A DNA stretch of 64,000 bases from Oxalobacteraceae sp. CFBP 13730. GTDB lineage: Bacteria; Pseudomonadota; Gammaproteobacteria; Burkholderiales; Burkholderiaceae_D. The notes beneath the pieces were generated by a model, which had not been told where the DNA came from, made no database searches, and saw nothing but the letters and a program-made list of their open reading frames with translations. Shown piece after piece: positions 39,369-48,393 of this stretch. The position numbers and the translations under genes are program-made. The DNA lies in NCBI GenBank assembly GCA_014841835.1, contig JACYUQ010000004.1, positions 620,001 through 684,000 on the forward strand, in the 5' to 3' direction. Positions within the stretch are counted from its first letter, which is position 1. Every line of letters begins with the position of its first letter.

Positions 39369-40082
39369 TTATGCCGTGACGTCGGTATGGGCCTGGTGCA
39401 GCGACGGGGCGCGCCGCACCAGATCCGACACCTGGCCGTCGATGATGTGCACGTTGCGGTGGGTGCGCACGGCCAGTTCCGGGTCGTGGGTCACCATCAG
39501 GATCGTGGTACCGGCCGCATTGATTTCTTCGAGCAGTTCCATCACGCCGCGCGCCATCTGCGTATCGAGGTTGCCGGTCGGTTCATCGGCCAGCAGCAGC
39601 TTTGGACTGCCGGCCAGCGCGCGCGCGATCGCCACGCGCTGCTGCTGGCCGCCCGAGAGTTCGGCCGGATAGTGCTTCATGCGCGAGGCCAGGCCCACCT
39701 TGCCCAGGGCCTCCTCGATGCGTTCCTTGCGCTCGCGCGCATTGAAGCCGCGGTAGCGCAGCGGCACGTCGACGTTGTCGAACAGGTTCAGGTCGGGGAT
39801 CAGGTTGAAACCCTGGAAGATGAAGCCGAGCTTTTCGTTGCGCAGGCGCGAGCGCGCCGCGTCGTCCAGGCCCTTGACGTTCACGCCGTCGAGGATGAAT
39901 TCGCCCGACGTGAATTCTTCGAGCAGGCCGGCGATGTTGAGAAAGCTCGTCTTGCCCGAGCCGGACGGGCCGGTCACGGTGACGAATTCGCCCTGGTTGA
40001 CGTGGATACCGAAGCCGCGCAGCGCGTGCGTCTCGATCATGTGGGTGCGGTACACCTTACTCAGGTTGGTCATGCGCAGCAT
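39369..40082 (-). CDS. ABC transporter ATP-binding protein (MacB/LolD type)
   Basis: 237 residues. Walker A GPSGSGKT, Q-loop (FIFQGFNLI), signature LSGGQQQR, Walker B LLLADEPTGNLD and switch His in MVTHDPELA are all present. It powers the two permeases encoded next. The ATG at 40082 (GGAG upstream) starts MLRMTNLSKVYRT; a longer in-frame start at 40139 would overlap the membrane fusion protein gene and was rejected. Confidence 0.94.
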   Translation of the reverse strand: MLRMTNLSKVYRTHMIETHALRGFGIHVNQGEFVTVTGPSGSGKTSFLNIAGLLEEFTSGEFILDGVNVKGLDDAARSRLRNEKLGFIFQGFNLIPDLNLFDNVDVPLRYRGFNARERKERIEEALGKVGLASRMKHYPAELSGGQQQRVAIARALAGSPKLLLADEPTGNLDTQMARGVMELLEEINAAGTTILMVTHDPELAVRTHRNVHIIDGQVSDLVRRAPSLHQAHTDVTA

Positions 40083-40098
40083 AGTCTGGCTCCGTGGT

Positions 40099-41367
40099 TC
40101 ATTGATTGATTGAGACGCGTGCGGCATTGTCGAAGGCATCGGTGCCCGACACCACCACTTTGTCGCCGGCTTTCAGGCCGTCGATGATTTCAACGGCCGA
40201 GATACTGGTGGCGCCGATCCGGATTGGCGTGCGCACGGCCACGCCGTCATGCATCACGTAGGCATGGCGCCCGCCTTCGTTCTCGACGAACGGGCCGCGC
40301 TGCACCATCAGCACGTCCGGTTTTTCCTCGATCAGCAGGCGCGCGCTGACGCGCTGGCTCTGGCGCAGGCCGGACGGCTGCGCACCATCGAAGCGCACCC
40401 GCGCCAGCACCTGGTTCTTGACCACTTCGGGCGACAGCGCCGACAGCGTGCCGGTGGCGCGGCCCGACGGCAGGGTGATCTCGGCGCGCATGCCCAGGCC
40501 CATGTCGCCGGCATAGGTTTCGGGTACTTCCAGTTCGACCTCCAGTCGCGACAGGTCCACCAGCGTCATCAAGGGCGCGTTGGCGGCGACCACCATCCGG
40601 TGCTGCACATTGAGCGTGCCGATGAAGCCATCGACCGGCGCGCGCACGGTCAGTTCGTCGACGCGGCGCTGGGCGTTGGCCATCGACAGGCGCTGGCGTT
40701 CGAGTTCATTGGTCTTGGTCTTGATCGCCAGTTCGACGTCGTCGCCTTCGAGTGCGGCGGCCTGCCTGGCGTGGCGGGCGCGGATGCCGGCCGAATTGAC
40801 CGCATCCTTGGCCTTCTGGTAGTCGATCTTGGCGATGATGCCGATCTGGCCGACGCTGTCGTACCGCTCCAGCGTGCGCTGGGCCGACAGACGGTCGATC
40901 TCGGCGGTGTCGGCTTCGCGCTGGGCCAGCAGCTTCTGCTTGCGCGACAGGATGTGCTGGCGCGCGACTTCGGCCTTGAGCTGCTCCCAGGTCGACACTT
41001 CGCGTTTCAGGGCATCGGTCAGGTCGGGCGATTCGAGCAGCGCCAGCACGTCGCCCTTCTTGACCGTGTCGCCAGCGGCGACCTTCAGGTTGACGGTGGC
41101 CGGGGCGGTGGCATACAGCGTGGGGCTAACGGCAGCCACGACGCGGCCATTGACAGCAGCGTCGCGCACCAGCGTGCCGCGCGCCACTTCGGCGATGCGG
41201 ATGCGGCTGGCCGAGACGCTATGTTCGCTGTTGTTCCAGGCGGCGTAGAGCGTGGCGCTGACGGCGACCAGCGCAGCAGCCGCGCCGATCAATAAGGCGC
41301 GGCGCTTGAATCGTTGCGCCGGGGGCGGCGTCAGGGTGGTGTCCTGCCGGGATGGCTCGGGAATCAT
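40099..41367 (-). CDS. Periplasmic adaptor (HlyD/MacA-like membrane fusion protein)
   Basis: 422 residues. One N-terminal membrane anchor (about 22-44), then beta-barrel and lipoyl halves (VNLKVAAGDTVKKGDVLALLESPDL) flanking a long alpha-helical hairpin (about 105-230, coiled coil) and the second lipoyl half (ELTVRAPVDGFIGTLNVQHRMVV). It links the inner-membrane ABC exporter to an outer-membrane channel; no TolC-type gene is in the operon. First gene of the six-gene operon, 24 bases after the expected start point of the sigma-54-type promoter. Confidence 0.9.
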   Translation of the reverse strand: MIPEPSRQDTTLTPPPAQRFKRRALLIGAAAALVAVSATLYAAWNNSEHSVSASRIRIAEVARGTLVRDAAVNGRVVAAVSPTLYATAPATVNLKVAAGDTVKKGDVLALLESPDLTDALKREVSTWEQLKAEVARQHILSRKQKLLAQREADTAEIDRLSAQRTLERYDSVGQIGIIAKIDYQKAKDAVNSAGIRARHARQAAALEGDDVELAIKTKTNELERQRLSMANAQRRVDELTVRAPVDGFIGTLNVQHRMVVAANAPLMTLVDLSRLEVELEVPETYAGDMGLGMRAEITLPSGRATGTLSALSPEVVKNQVLARVRFDGAQPSGLRQSQRVSARLLIEEKPDVLMVQRGPFVENEGGRHAYVMHDGVAVRTPIRIGATSISAVEIIDGLKAGDKVVVSGTDAFDNAARVSINQ

Positions 41368-41400
41368 GGTGGTCCAGTAACGACGGTGTGATAGTCGTTA

Positions 41401-41418
41401 TTGCACGATCCGTGCCAA
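41401..41418 (-). promoter_or_regulatory. Sigma-54-type promoter of the exporter/two-component operon
   Basis: Minus strand TTGGCACGGATCGTGCAA: TTGGCACG at -24 and GTGC at -12, with the same spacing as known RpoN promoters such as glnAp2. The expected start point is near 41391, about 24 bases before the adaptor start codon. The operon itself encodes a sigma-54 activator. Confidence 0.65.
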
Positions 41419-41452
41419 GCGTTAAGTCATTGATTGGTATGGCGAACAGTAG

Positions 41453-41498
41453 CGGACACCGCTGTCCGCGGTGTCCGTCCGGGCGCCCGCGGACACGG
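41453..41498. promoter_or_regulatory. Repeated CGGACAC sites, candidate enhancer for the operon's NtrC-type regulator
   Basis: CGGACACCG (41453-41461) and CGGTGTCCG (41469-41477) form a perfect inverted repeat with 9-bp arms and 7-bp spacer. A further half site CGGACACGG is at 41490-41498 and another partial TGTCCG at 41463-41468. They lie about 60-105 bp upstream of the predicted start point, the usual place for a sigma-54 enhancer. Confidence 0.5.
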
Positions 41499-41524
41499 CC
41501 GCCGGTGGGGTTTGCTCTACAGCC

Positions 41525-43297
41525 TTACTTCTGCGGCTTCTGCTTCTGCGCGTACTTGCCGACGATTTCGCCCTTGGCCAGTACATGGCCCTTCATGGCG
41601 GCCAGCACCTGGTCGCGGTCGGCGCCGAACGGCACGTCCAGCATCGTGTCGAGCGCCATCACCTGGAAGTGGTAGCTGTGCGCGGCTTCCCCCGGTGGCG
41701 GCTTTGGCCCGTAGTAGCCCGGCGAACCGCGCGTCGTCAGGCCCTGCAGCACGCCATCCGGATCCGACAGGCGGGCTTGCTCCTGCACGCCTTCCGGCAC
41801 GCTCGTGACATTGGCCGGGATATTCCACATCACCCAGTGCACGAAGGGCAGGGCCGGTTTGGCGTCCGGGTCTTCCGCGATGATCACGTACGACTTCGCG
41901 CCGGCCACCGCTTTCCACGACAGCGCCGGTGAGACGCCATCGGCGTATTCGGTGTAGCGCTCGTTCATCATGCCGTTGGCGGCAAAGCTCGGCGACGAAA
42001 CCGTCATCTGTCCTTTAGCGTCGGTCTCGGGACGCTTGAGCGCCAGCGGCACATTGGTGCCCTTGCTGGTTTGCTGTTCGAGCGGGCCTGCCGGGGCTTT
42101 TGCCGGCATGCCCGCCTTGCCGCCGGTGTAGGCGACGCGGTAGATCACCCCGTTGGCGTCATCTGCCATCAAGAGCGAACCGTCCTTCGCCATCGCCAGT
42201 CCGACCGGGCGCGCGATGTGGGTCTTGCCGCCATCGGTCAAAAAGCCCGTGACGAACGGCTCGACCTTCGTCGGCTGGCCGTTCTGGTAGCGCACGCGCA
42301 CGATTTCGTAGCCCGATGCCGGCACCCGGTTCCACGAGCCGCGCATCGTCACGAAGGCGTCGCCCTGGTACTCGGCAGGGAACGCGCTGCCGGCGCCGAA
42401 CACCCACTGCATCGGCGCTGCGTGCGCCGTGTAGCCGAGCACCATCGGCGTGCTGCGCGCTTTCCACTGCTCCTTGGTGATCTCGCCCACGGGCGTGCTT
42501 TGCGGGTAGATCTCATTGGCGCCGTAGACGTGCGGCCAGCCATATTGTTTACCCAGTTCGATCTTGTTGATCTCCTCGGCCTGCACATCGTCGCCGAGGA
42601 AGTCGATGCCATGGTCAAAGCCCCACAGCTCGCCCGTCGTCGGATGCCAGGCGTAGCCAATCAGGTTGCGCAGCCCGCTGGCAAAGATGGTGCGCTGCTT
42701 GCCGTCCGGCGAAATGCGCAGCAGCGTAGCGTTTTCGGGATTGCTCTCGTTGCAGGTGTTGCAGGTGCTGCCCACGCTCAGGTACAGCATGCCGTCCGGG
42801 CCGAAGGCCATCGTGCGGTTCGGGTGCTGGCCCGAGTCGGGCAGGTCGCCAATCAGCATCTTGAGTTCGCCCAGGCGGCCATCCTTCTGGATGTCGGCCA
42901 CGAACAGTTCCTTGACCGTCACCAGATACAGCTTGTTGTCGCGGATCGCCAGGCCATGCGCGCCGGCGCGGTTGGCCACCGTGATCGGCTCGCCGTCGGC
43001 GCGGCCGTCGTTGTTGGTGTCGCGCAGCAGCAGTACGTCGCCCTGGTCACGGCGGCTCACATAGATGTCGCCGCTGGGCGCGACGGCAATGATGCGGGCG
43101 TTTTTCAGGCCGGTTGCAAACGCGCTGACCGTGAAGCCGGGTGGCGCCTTGAGTGCACGGATCCGCTCGGGTGTCGCTTCGACCTTGTTGGGCTTCCAGA
43201 CGTTGATCTTGGTGGAAAACTGGGTGCCATCGCCCTGCTGGGCAGTGGCGGAGCCGAACACGAGGCATAGTGCGGCGGCGAGCGAAGCGCGTTTCAT
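41525..43297 (-). CDS. Fusion of PQQ-type sugar/sorbosone dehydrogenase propeller and PEBP (YbhB-like) domain, exported
   Basis: 590 residues, Sec signal peptide to about 19. Residues 35-410 form a six-bladed propeller of the soluble glucose/L-sorbosone dehydrogenase group (PPGFTVSAFATGLKNARIIAVAPSGDIYVSRRDQG, HPNRTMAFGPDGMLYLSVGS, YGWPHVYG, ARPVGLAMAKDGSLLMADD). Residues about 430-585 are a phosphatidylethanolamine-binding-protein fold (SPALSWKAVAGAKSYVIIAEDPDA, FVHWVMWNIP, GYYGPKPPPGEAAHSYHFQVMALD). One continuous frame joins both. Likely a periplasmic PQQ-dependent aldose or aldehyde oxidoreductase with an added ligand-binding module. Start chosen at the signal peptide; in-frame ATG at 43315 is an alternative. 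Confidence 0.85.
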   Translation of the reverse strand: MKRASLAAALCLVFGSATAQQGDGTQFSTKINVWKPNKVEATPERIRALKAPPGFTVSAFATGLKNARIIAVAPSGDIYVSRRDQGDVLLLRDTNNDGRADGEPITVANRAGAHGLAIRDNKLYLVTVKELFVADIQKDGRLGELKMLIGDLPDSGQHPNRTMAFGPDGMLYLSVGSTCNTCNESNPENATLLRISPDGKQRTIFASGLRNLIGYAWHPTTGELWGFDHGIDFLGDDVQAEEINKIELGKQYGWPHVYGANEIYPQSTPVGEITKEQWKARSTPMVLGYTAHAAPMQWVFGAGSAFPAEYQGDAFVTMRGSWNRVPASGYEIVRVRYQNGQPTKVEPFVTGFLTDGGKTHIARPVGLAMAKDGSLLMADDANGVIYRVAYTGGKAGMPAKAPAGPLEQQTSKGTNVPLALKRPETDAKGQMTVSSPSFAANGMMNERYTEYADGVSPALSWKAVAGAKSYVIIAEDPDAKPALPFVHWVMWNIPANVTSVPEGVQEQARLSDPDGVLQGLTTRGSPGYYGPKPPPGEAAHSYHFQVMALDTMLDVPFGADRDQVLAAMKGHVLAKGEIVGKYAQKQKPQK

Positions 43298-43462
43298 GGA
43301 GGGCCTGCCTTTCATGGACATTGTTATAGAGATGGTCAAGAAAGCATCGTGCCAGTGTTTACTGCCTCGGTATGTTGGGAAACGAACATTGTCTGTTATC
43401 GCGTTCAGTATGCAAAAAAGATAATTTCGCCATTGAAACGTTTTCCTTCTTGCAAGTTCGCC

Positions 43463-45103
43463 ATGTCGTCTGCACATGCACCTGGCAACCGGCGCCGCCG
43501 GCTCTTTTCAGGACTGACCTTGTCGTCGTTCGACCACCTGCAGCATCTCTGGCGTTCCGCTCTCGCCACACTGGCGCCATCGACCGCGCCGCCCCCGAAC
43601 CACTTCTTCACGCCCCAGGATATCGGGCGTCTGCACGATCAGGCTGGCCCCAACCGCGCCAGCATCGATGCGCAGACCTGGGACGACCTGCTACTGCCGT
43701 CGTTCGAGGACAAGCTGGCGCCCGATGCCAGCATCTTCGGCCGCCAGGTGCTGCACCGGCGCCTGCGCGCGGGCGTGGACGATGCCGCCTGCAGCGCCCA
43801 GCGCACGCGCTTGCAAGGCTTGATCGCCGACCCCGCACACCTGGCCGCGCTGCACGCGCAACTGCGGATGCTGCGCCATGCGGATGTCGATGTGAGCGCG
43901 CTGCTGTTTGGCGACACGCCGCCCGTGACGCCGTGGTGGGCGCGCTGGTTGTGGCTGCTGCCGGTGCTGCTGCTGGTGTCGGTCGCTGCACTGGTGACGT
44001 TGTCGTTCGGCTGGATGCTGACGCTGGCTGCGCTCGCGCCGCTGATGGCGCTGCAGATCCGCTATCACCACGAGATCGAGGGCTGGACCGCGACGATCCG
44101 CTCGCTGGGCGCGCTGCTTGCCACCGTTGGCCTGCTGGGCAAGGGTGGCGGGGCGTTGACCGAACCGTTCGTGGCGGCGCGCGCAGCCGCCGCGCGCCTG
44201 CATGTGCGCCTCGACCGACCCTTCGCGCTGCGCATGATCCCGGGCGGCAGGCAGTATGCCGACTGGTTCGCTGCCGGGAATATCGCGCATTACTTCAGGA
44301 CGGCGCGCATCGTGTTCGGGCAGCGCGCGTTTCTGCGTGAATGCTATCTGGCGTGTGCGAACCTCGAAGCCGATGTCGCGCTGGCGCGGCACCTGCACGC
44401 GATGCCGCGCTGGTGCTGGGCCGAACGCGGCGCGGCGCGCGAGCTGCTGCTGGAAGATGGCGCGCATCCGTTGATGGCGCAGCCGACGCCGCTGTCCTTG
44501 TCGCTGCATGGGCGCGGCGCGTTCGTCTCGGGCCAGAACGCATCGGGCAAGAGCACCTTCCTGCGCATGGTGGGCCTGAACCTGATCGCGGCGCGCGCGT
44601 TCGGCTTTTGCTATGCCACGCGGGCGCGCCTGCCGGCGGTGCCGGTGCGCGCCAGCATGCAGAACGAGGATTCGCTGCTGGGCGGCGAAAGCCTGTACAT
44701 GGCGGAATTGCGGCGTGCCCGCGAACTGCTCGAGGCAGCAGGCCAGCCGGCGGGTGTGTGCCTGATCGACGAGGTGTTTCGTGGTACGAACCATCTCGAG
44801 TCGGTGTCCGCTGCCGCTGCGGTGCTCGAGCAGTTAGCGGAGCACGACCTGGTGCTGGTGTCGTCGCACAACCTGGTGCTCGCGCCGCTGCTGCAGGCGG
44901 GGTTCGACGCCATTTGCATTGATACGACCAGCGGCCGGCCGGTGCTGCAGGAGGGCGTGCTGCGCAATCCGAACGGCATTGCGCTGCTGGCCAGGGAGGG
45001 TTTTGGCCCGCAGATCGAGGGCAGGGCGGCGGAAGTGGCGCGCTGGTTGAGCGGCCACTTGCTGGAGCCGGCGACCGGCGCGCCGACGGCGCAGCAGGCG
45101 TGA
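43463..45103 (+). CDS. Membrane-anchored MutS-like ATPase
   Basis: 546 residues. C-terminal MutS-type ABC ATPase with Walker A GQNASGKST (about 357-365) and Walker B VCLIDEVFRGTN, ending SSHNLVLAPLLQ. There is no mismatch-binding or connector domain. The middle has two membrane helices (about 157-199, WLWLLPVLLLVSVAALVTLSFGWMLTLAALAPLMAL). This is the short membrane MutS-related family, not mismatch-repair MutS; role unknown. Start at 43463 (MSSAHAPG) is the most plausible ATG although no good ribosome site is seen; the frame is open from 43349. Divergent from the dehydrogenase fusion gene. Confidence 0.82.
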   Translation: MSSAHAPGNRRRRLFSGLTLSSFDHLQHLWRSALATLAPSTAPPPNHFFTPQDIGRLHDQAGPNRASIDAQTWDDLLLPSFEDKLAPDASIFGRQVLHRRLRAGVDDAACSAQRTRLQGLIADPAHLAALHAQLRMLRHADVDVSALLFGDTPPVTPWWARWLWLLPVLLLVSVAALVTLSFGWMLTLAALAPLMALQIRYHHEIEGWTATIRSLGALLATVGLLGKGGGALTEPFVAARAAAARLHVRLDRPFALRMIPGGRQYADWFAAGNIAHYFRTARIVFGQRAFLRECYLACANLEADVALARHLHAMPRWCWAERGAARELLLEDGAHPLMAQPTPLSLSLHGRGAFVSGQNASGKSTFLRMVGLNLIAARAFGFCYATRARLPAVPVRASMQNEDSLLGGESLYMAELRRARELLEAAGQPAGVCLIDEVFRGTNHLESVSAAAAVLEQLAEHDLVLVSSHNLVLAPLLQAGFDAICIDTTSGRPVLQEGVLRNPNGIALLAREGFGPQIEGRAAEVARWLSGHLLEPATGAPTAQQA

Positions 45104-45179
45104 CCGGCTTCGAGCGCCTGGCAAAACCTGTTACTTCGTCTGGCGGCAACCTGCTTGTACACCGAGCCATGCTGATCGT

Positions 45180-45206
45180 CAGCTTTCGGCCAAGAGCGGT
45201 CATTCG
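45180..45206. repeat. Imperfect palindromic repeat, half copy (R0)
   Basis: CAGCTTTCGGCCAAGAGCGG, the right-hand half of the repeat family that punctuates 45.1-50.4 kb, 76 bp after the MutS-like gene. Confidence 0.45.
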
Positions 45207-45282
45207 CACCCGTCAATGTCGACACAATTTGGTAGTCCAAAACTATACTGTGTAGTCAGCCATAACGAATACTAGGGATTAG

Positions 45283-45501
45283 ATGTTGTCAAAATTGATG
45301 ATTGTGGCAGGAGCTTTTTCGATGGGCCTTGGAGGTATTTACATTGGGCAGCGAATTGAGGATGAAATTTCTATGACCGCTATTGTTGCATTCGCTATCG
45401 GCATTATTTGGTTGTCGCAGGCGCCTGTAGTCGCATTGCGCGAACGAGTACAGGAATTAGAATCGAAGTTAGGCGGCAGCTCGTCAGTTGACAATGCATA
45501 A
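45283..45501 (+). CDS. Small membrane protein (72 aa), unknown
   Basis: 72 residues: two hydrophobic helices (about 4-23, with LMIVAGAFSMGLGGIYIG, and 31-49, AIVAFAIGIIWLSQAPVVA) and a short charged, possibly coiled-coil tail (LRERVQELESKLGG). Codon use and composition are less GC-rich than the neighbours. Not recognised. First gene of the accessory region; a repeat copy begins at its stop codon. Confidence 0.55.
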   Translation: MLSKLMIVAGAFSMGLGGIYIGQRIEDEISMTAIVAFAIGIIWLSQAPVVALRERVQELESKLGGSSSVDNA

Positions 45502-45565
45502 CGGTCCGCTTTGGGCTTGCAGTGAGTAGAAGTGATCAGTGTAGCGGTCTCCGGCTTGGCGGCTA
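45501..45565. repeat. Imperfect palindromic repeat (R1)
   Basis: Starts with ACGGTCCGCTTTGGGCTTGC immediately at the end of the 72-aa gene and ends near GCGGTCTCCGGCTTGGC. Divergent member of the family seen most clearly at 48217-48273. Confidence 0.45.
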
Positions 45566-45750
45566 ACGCAAGCCAATGACTCTGGTGATGCGCACCTGTA
45601 CGCACGGATCCCTTAATCAAAGATGATGCTACGTGCAATACTGCGCTTTCAACGAGGTGTAGGTTAAGGACATGAATGCAGCTAGAATAGAGAAGAACTC
45701 ACCGTTTGCACACCGGTGCCTTCGAGGCCAACGTGAACGGAGTGTCAAAC

Positions 45751-47460
45751 ATGAAACTTCAAGCGGAATTTCCCTCCCATTTGACTGAGGCCGGCATGGA
45801 TCGCCTTGCCCCCGCGCATCTCAGCGACATGCTCGACAGTCTGAGCGATGGGTTCATGTCAATCGACCGGTCCTGGCGTTTTACTTACCTGAACCATACG
45901 GCGGGACGATACCTGTAACGAGAACGGGAACAGCTGCTCGGACTGAATATCTGGGAGTGCTACCCGGACCTAATTGATTCCGACTACTACCGAACATATA
46001 CGCAGACGGCCGCGACAGGCTTGCCCGGCAGCTACACAGGCTATTACGCGCCACTGCGCACCTGGTTCGAAGTGCGGTCGTTCGCTCACGATGACGGTAT
46101 TACAGTGCTCTTCCGCGATGTGACGCGTGAACAGGAGCAAAAGGAACAGCTGGAGTTCGAAGCAAGTCACGACTACTTGACCGGATTTTATAATCGGCGC
46201 ATGTGCATGGAGGTCTTGTCGCGCGCCGTCATTGATGCCTCCTCCTCCGGCCAATCGCCGGAGGCTTCATTGGCAGTGCTGTATATCGATCTGGATAATT
46301 TCAAGGAAGTAAATGATGCGTTCGGCCATACGAGCGGCGATGGCCTGCTGCGCGATTTTGGCAAGCGGCTCAGCTCGATGCTCATGCCGACAATGTTCGC
46401 TGCGCGGGTAGGCGGCGACGAATTTGTCGTTTTGCTGATCGACGCGACGGTCGGCGCAGCCGAAGCCTGTGCGCAGGACGTATTGCGCGAACTGGCGCAC
46501 CCTTTCGACACCAGTGGACGCTCTGTTTCTCTGTCCGCCAGCATCGGCATCGCATTCCTGAAAGAGGCGCCGGACTCGGCAGAGATGCTGCTCAGCCGTG
46601 CCGATACGGCTATGTATGCGGCCAAGTCTTCCGGCCGGTTCCAAGTACGCATCTATGATGACGCATTCGACCGGGGCGTGCGCGAGCGACTCGCCTTGCG
46701 CATGGATCTGCGCGAGGCATTTGCAGCGAACCAGTTCGTCCTGCATTTTCAGCCACAGATCGCTCTAGCGGACGACGTGCATTGTGGGGCCGAAGCCCTG
46801 TTGCGATGGAACCATCCGGAGCACGGCTTACTGAGCCCCTACGCATTTCTCGATGTGTTGCTGGCGTCGCCGTATGAAGACACCCTTGTCGACTGGCTGG
46901 TCGATTCGGTATGCCAGCAGATGGACGCATGGCGACATGCGGGGGTCCCTCTCCGGCGTATGAGTCTGAATCTGTCGGCAAGGCAGCTTCTGGGGCCGGG
47001 TCTGGTCGACAGGATCCTGCGAATTGCCTACACACACAACATTGCTCCCGCTATGCTCGATATCGAAGTAACCGAAGACTCGCTGGTGGGCGACATTGAC
47101 AAGGCGACGCTGGTGCTTGGCGCCCTGCAAAAGGCCGGCATATCCACGTCGCTCGACGATTTCGGTTCCGGCTACTCCAGTTTCGGCTATCTGGTCCGGC
47201 TGCCGATCGACACCTTGAAAATCGACAAAACCTTCGTCCAGGCCTTGGCCGTTTCGGCGAAGGCATCGGCCGTAATTCGGGGCATTATTGCTCTGGCCCG
47301 GTCGCTTGGTATGAAAACGGTCGCCGAGGGCGTGGAGACCGAGGCCCAATTTGCCGAATTGAAGGACGCCGGATGCGACATCATTCAGGGCTACCTGATC
47401 AGCCGGCCACTTGCGCCAGATGCTTTTGCGCGTTTCCTACTAGGCGGCCAGCCAGCATAA
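45751..47460 (+). pseudogene. PAS-GGDEF-EAL protein interrupted by an in-frame stop
   Basis: 570 codons in one frame with a TAA at 45916-45918 (context Y-L-stop-R-E-R-E). The frame before the stop gives the start of a PAS domain (LSDMLDSLSDGFMSIDRSWRFTYLNHTAGRYL); after it the PAS continues (REREQLLGLNIWECYP), then GGDEF (RVGGDEFVVLL, no RxxD inhibitory site) and a full EAL domain (EALLRW, IEVTEDS, LDDFGSGYSS, KIDKTF, AEGVETE). One base change (CAA to TAA) explains it. The part from 46021 or a later start could still be made and would keep GGDEF and EAL active residues. GGAG precedes the ATG at 45751. Confidence 0.85.
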
Positions 47461-47468
47461 TTTCGAAT

Positions 47469-47497
47469 GACCGCTTCGGGTCGACTCCAGCCGTTCG
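47469..47497. repeat. Imperfect palindromic repeat (R2)
   Basis: ACCGCTTCGGGTCGACTCC and following bases, 9 bp after the stop of the interrupted PAS-GGDEF-EAL gene. Same family as R3. Confidence 0.45.
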
Positions 47498-47602
47498 CCG
47501 ACGGTGGTCAACCATGCCTCCTATCGACAAGTGGCATTTTTTCTACGAGCCGAGGCACTTTTGCTTCAAAGGACGAGCGCGCAGCGCCGTAGATTCTCCA
47601 TA

Positions 47603-48172
47603 ATGGCTGTGATGACGCCTACTTTCTTCGCAAATGCTCAGGAATTTCGCGATTGGCTCGGAACACACGCTGAAAATGCTACCGAGTTGCTTGTTGGATT
47701 CCACAAGGTGAGATCAAGCCGGCCCTGTATGAGCTGGTCTGAATCGGTCGATGAGGCACTTTGCTTTGGCTGGATTGACGGTCGCCGCAAGGGCATTGAC
47801 GACAATACGTATTCGATCCGGTTTACGCCTCGCAAGCCGTCTTCGATTTGGAGCGTCGTGAACATTTCCAAGATAGGTACGCTGCGCAATAAGGGCAAGA
47901 TGCAACCAATAGGAGAAGCTGCCTTTGCGCTACGTCTTGAGGCGAAATCCGGCGTGTATGCACATGAGCAGAGCAACATACCAGAGCTGGATGTTGCCGA
48001 TCGCGAACGATTTGAGAACAACGCTGCAGCTTGGGCTTACTTCCAAGCCACACCACCTGGCTATCGCAAGACCATTCTGCATTGGATTACGAAGGCGAAG
48101 CGGCAGGACACACGTCGCAAGCGACTGGAGCAGCTGATGCAGGCGTGCGCAGCAGGCAAGCGTCTAAGTTGA
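47603..48172 (+). CDS. YdeI/OmpD-associated family protein
   Basis: 189 residues matching the YdeI/OmpD-associated (bacteriocin-protection-like) family: FRDWLGTHAENATELLVGFHK, SWSESVDEALCFGWIDGRRKGIDDNTYSIRFTPRKPSSIWSVVN and a C-terminal RKTILHWITKAKRQDTRRKRLEQLM. Soluble. Members occur in stress and antimicrobial-peptide responses, but the biochemical function is unknown. Start at 47603 (MAVMTPTFF) chosen as the first ATG in the conserved part; 47612 is possible. Flanked by repeats R2 and R3. Confidence 0.8.
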   Translation: MAVMTPTFFANAQEFRDWLGTHAENATELLVGFHKVRSSRPCMSWSESVDEALCFGWIDGRRKGIDDNTYSIRFTPRKPSSIWSVVNISKIGTLRNKGKMQPIGEAAFALRLEAKSGVYAHEQSNIPELDVADRERFENNAAAWAYFQATPPGYRKTILHWITKAKRQDTRRKRLEQLMQACAAGKRLS

Positions 48173-48216
48173 CCTCAGCTCAATGCTCGAGGGGGCTCGC
48201 GATGGGGTTAACAACT

Positions 48217-48273
48217 GCTGCTTTGGGTCGAAACCGGCCTGACAGCGACTGGCCGATTCCGGCACAAAGCGGC
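48217..48273. repeat. Imperfect palindromic repeat (R3), best copy
   Basis: Two 23-bp arms in inverted orientation: 48217-48239 (GCTGCTTTGGGTCGAAACC and on) and 48251-48273 (GGCCGATTCCGGCACAAAGC and on), 11 bp apart, able to form a long imperfect hairpin. Lies 44 bp after the YdeI-family gene. The rest of the 221-bp gap (48173-48393) holds no gene. Confidence 0.65.
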
Positions 48274-48393
48274 ATTAGCAATCGACTATCCTTCCTGATG
48301 ATGTGTCCGCCCAATCGTAGAGAAGTCCAGCGTCACACAGAACAGCAGAGCGAAGCGCCGTCATTGCCGTTGACAGCAGACTCAGTGGGCACG

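Noticed and set aside
42740..42775. Haem-binding motif in the dehydrogenase fusion (CNTC region)
   Set aside because: The sequence is C-N-T-C-N-E, without the His needed for CxxCH.
43463..45103. DNA mismatch-repair protein MutS
   Set aside because: Only the ATPase domain is present, with membrane helices; the mismatch-binding domains are missing.
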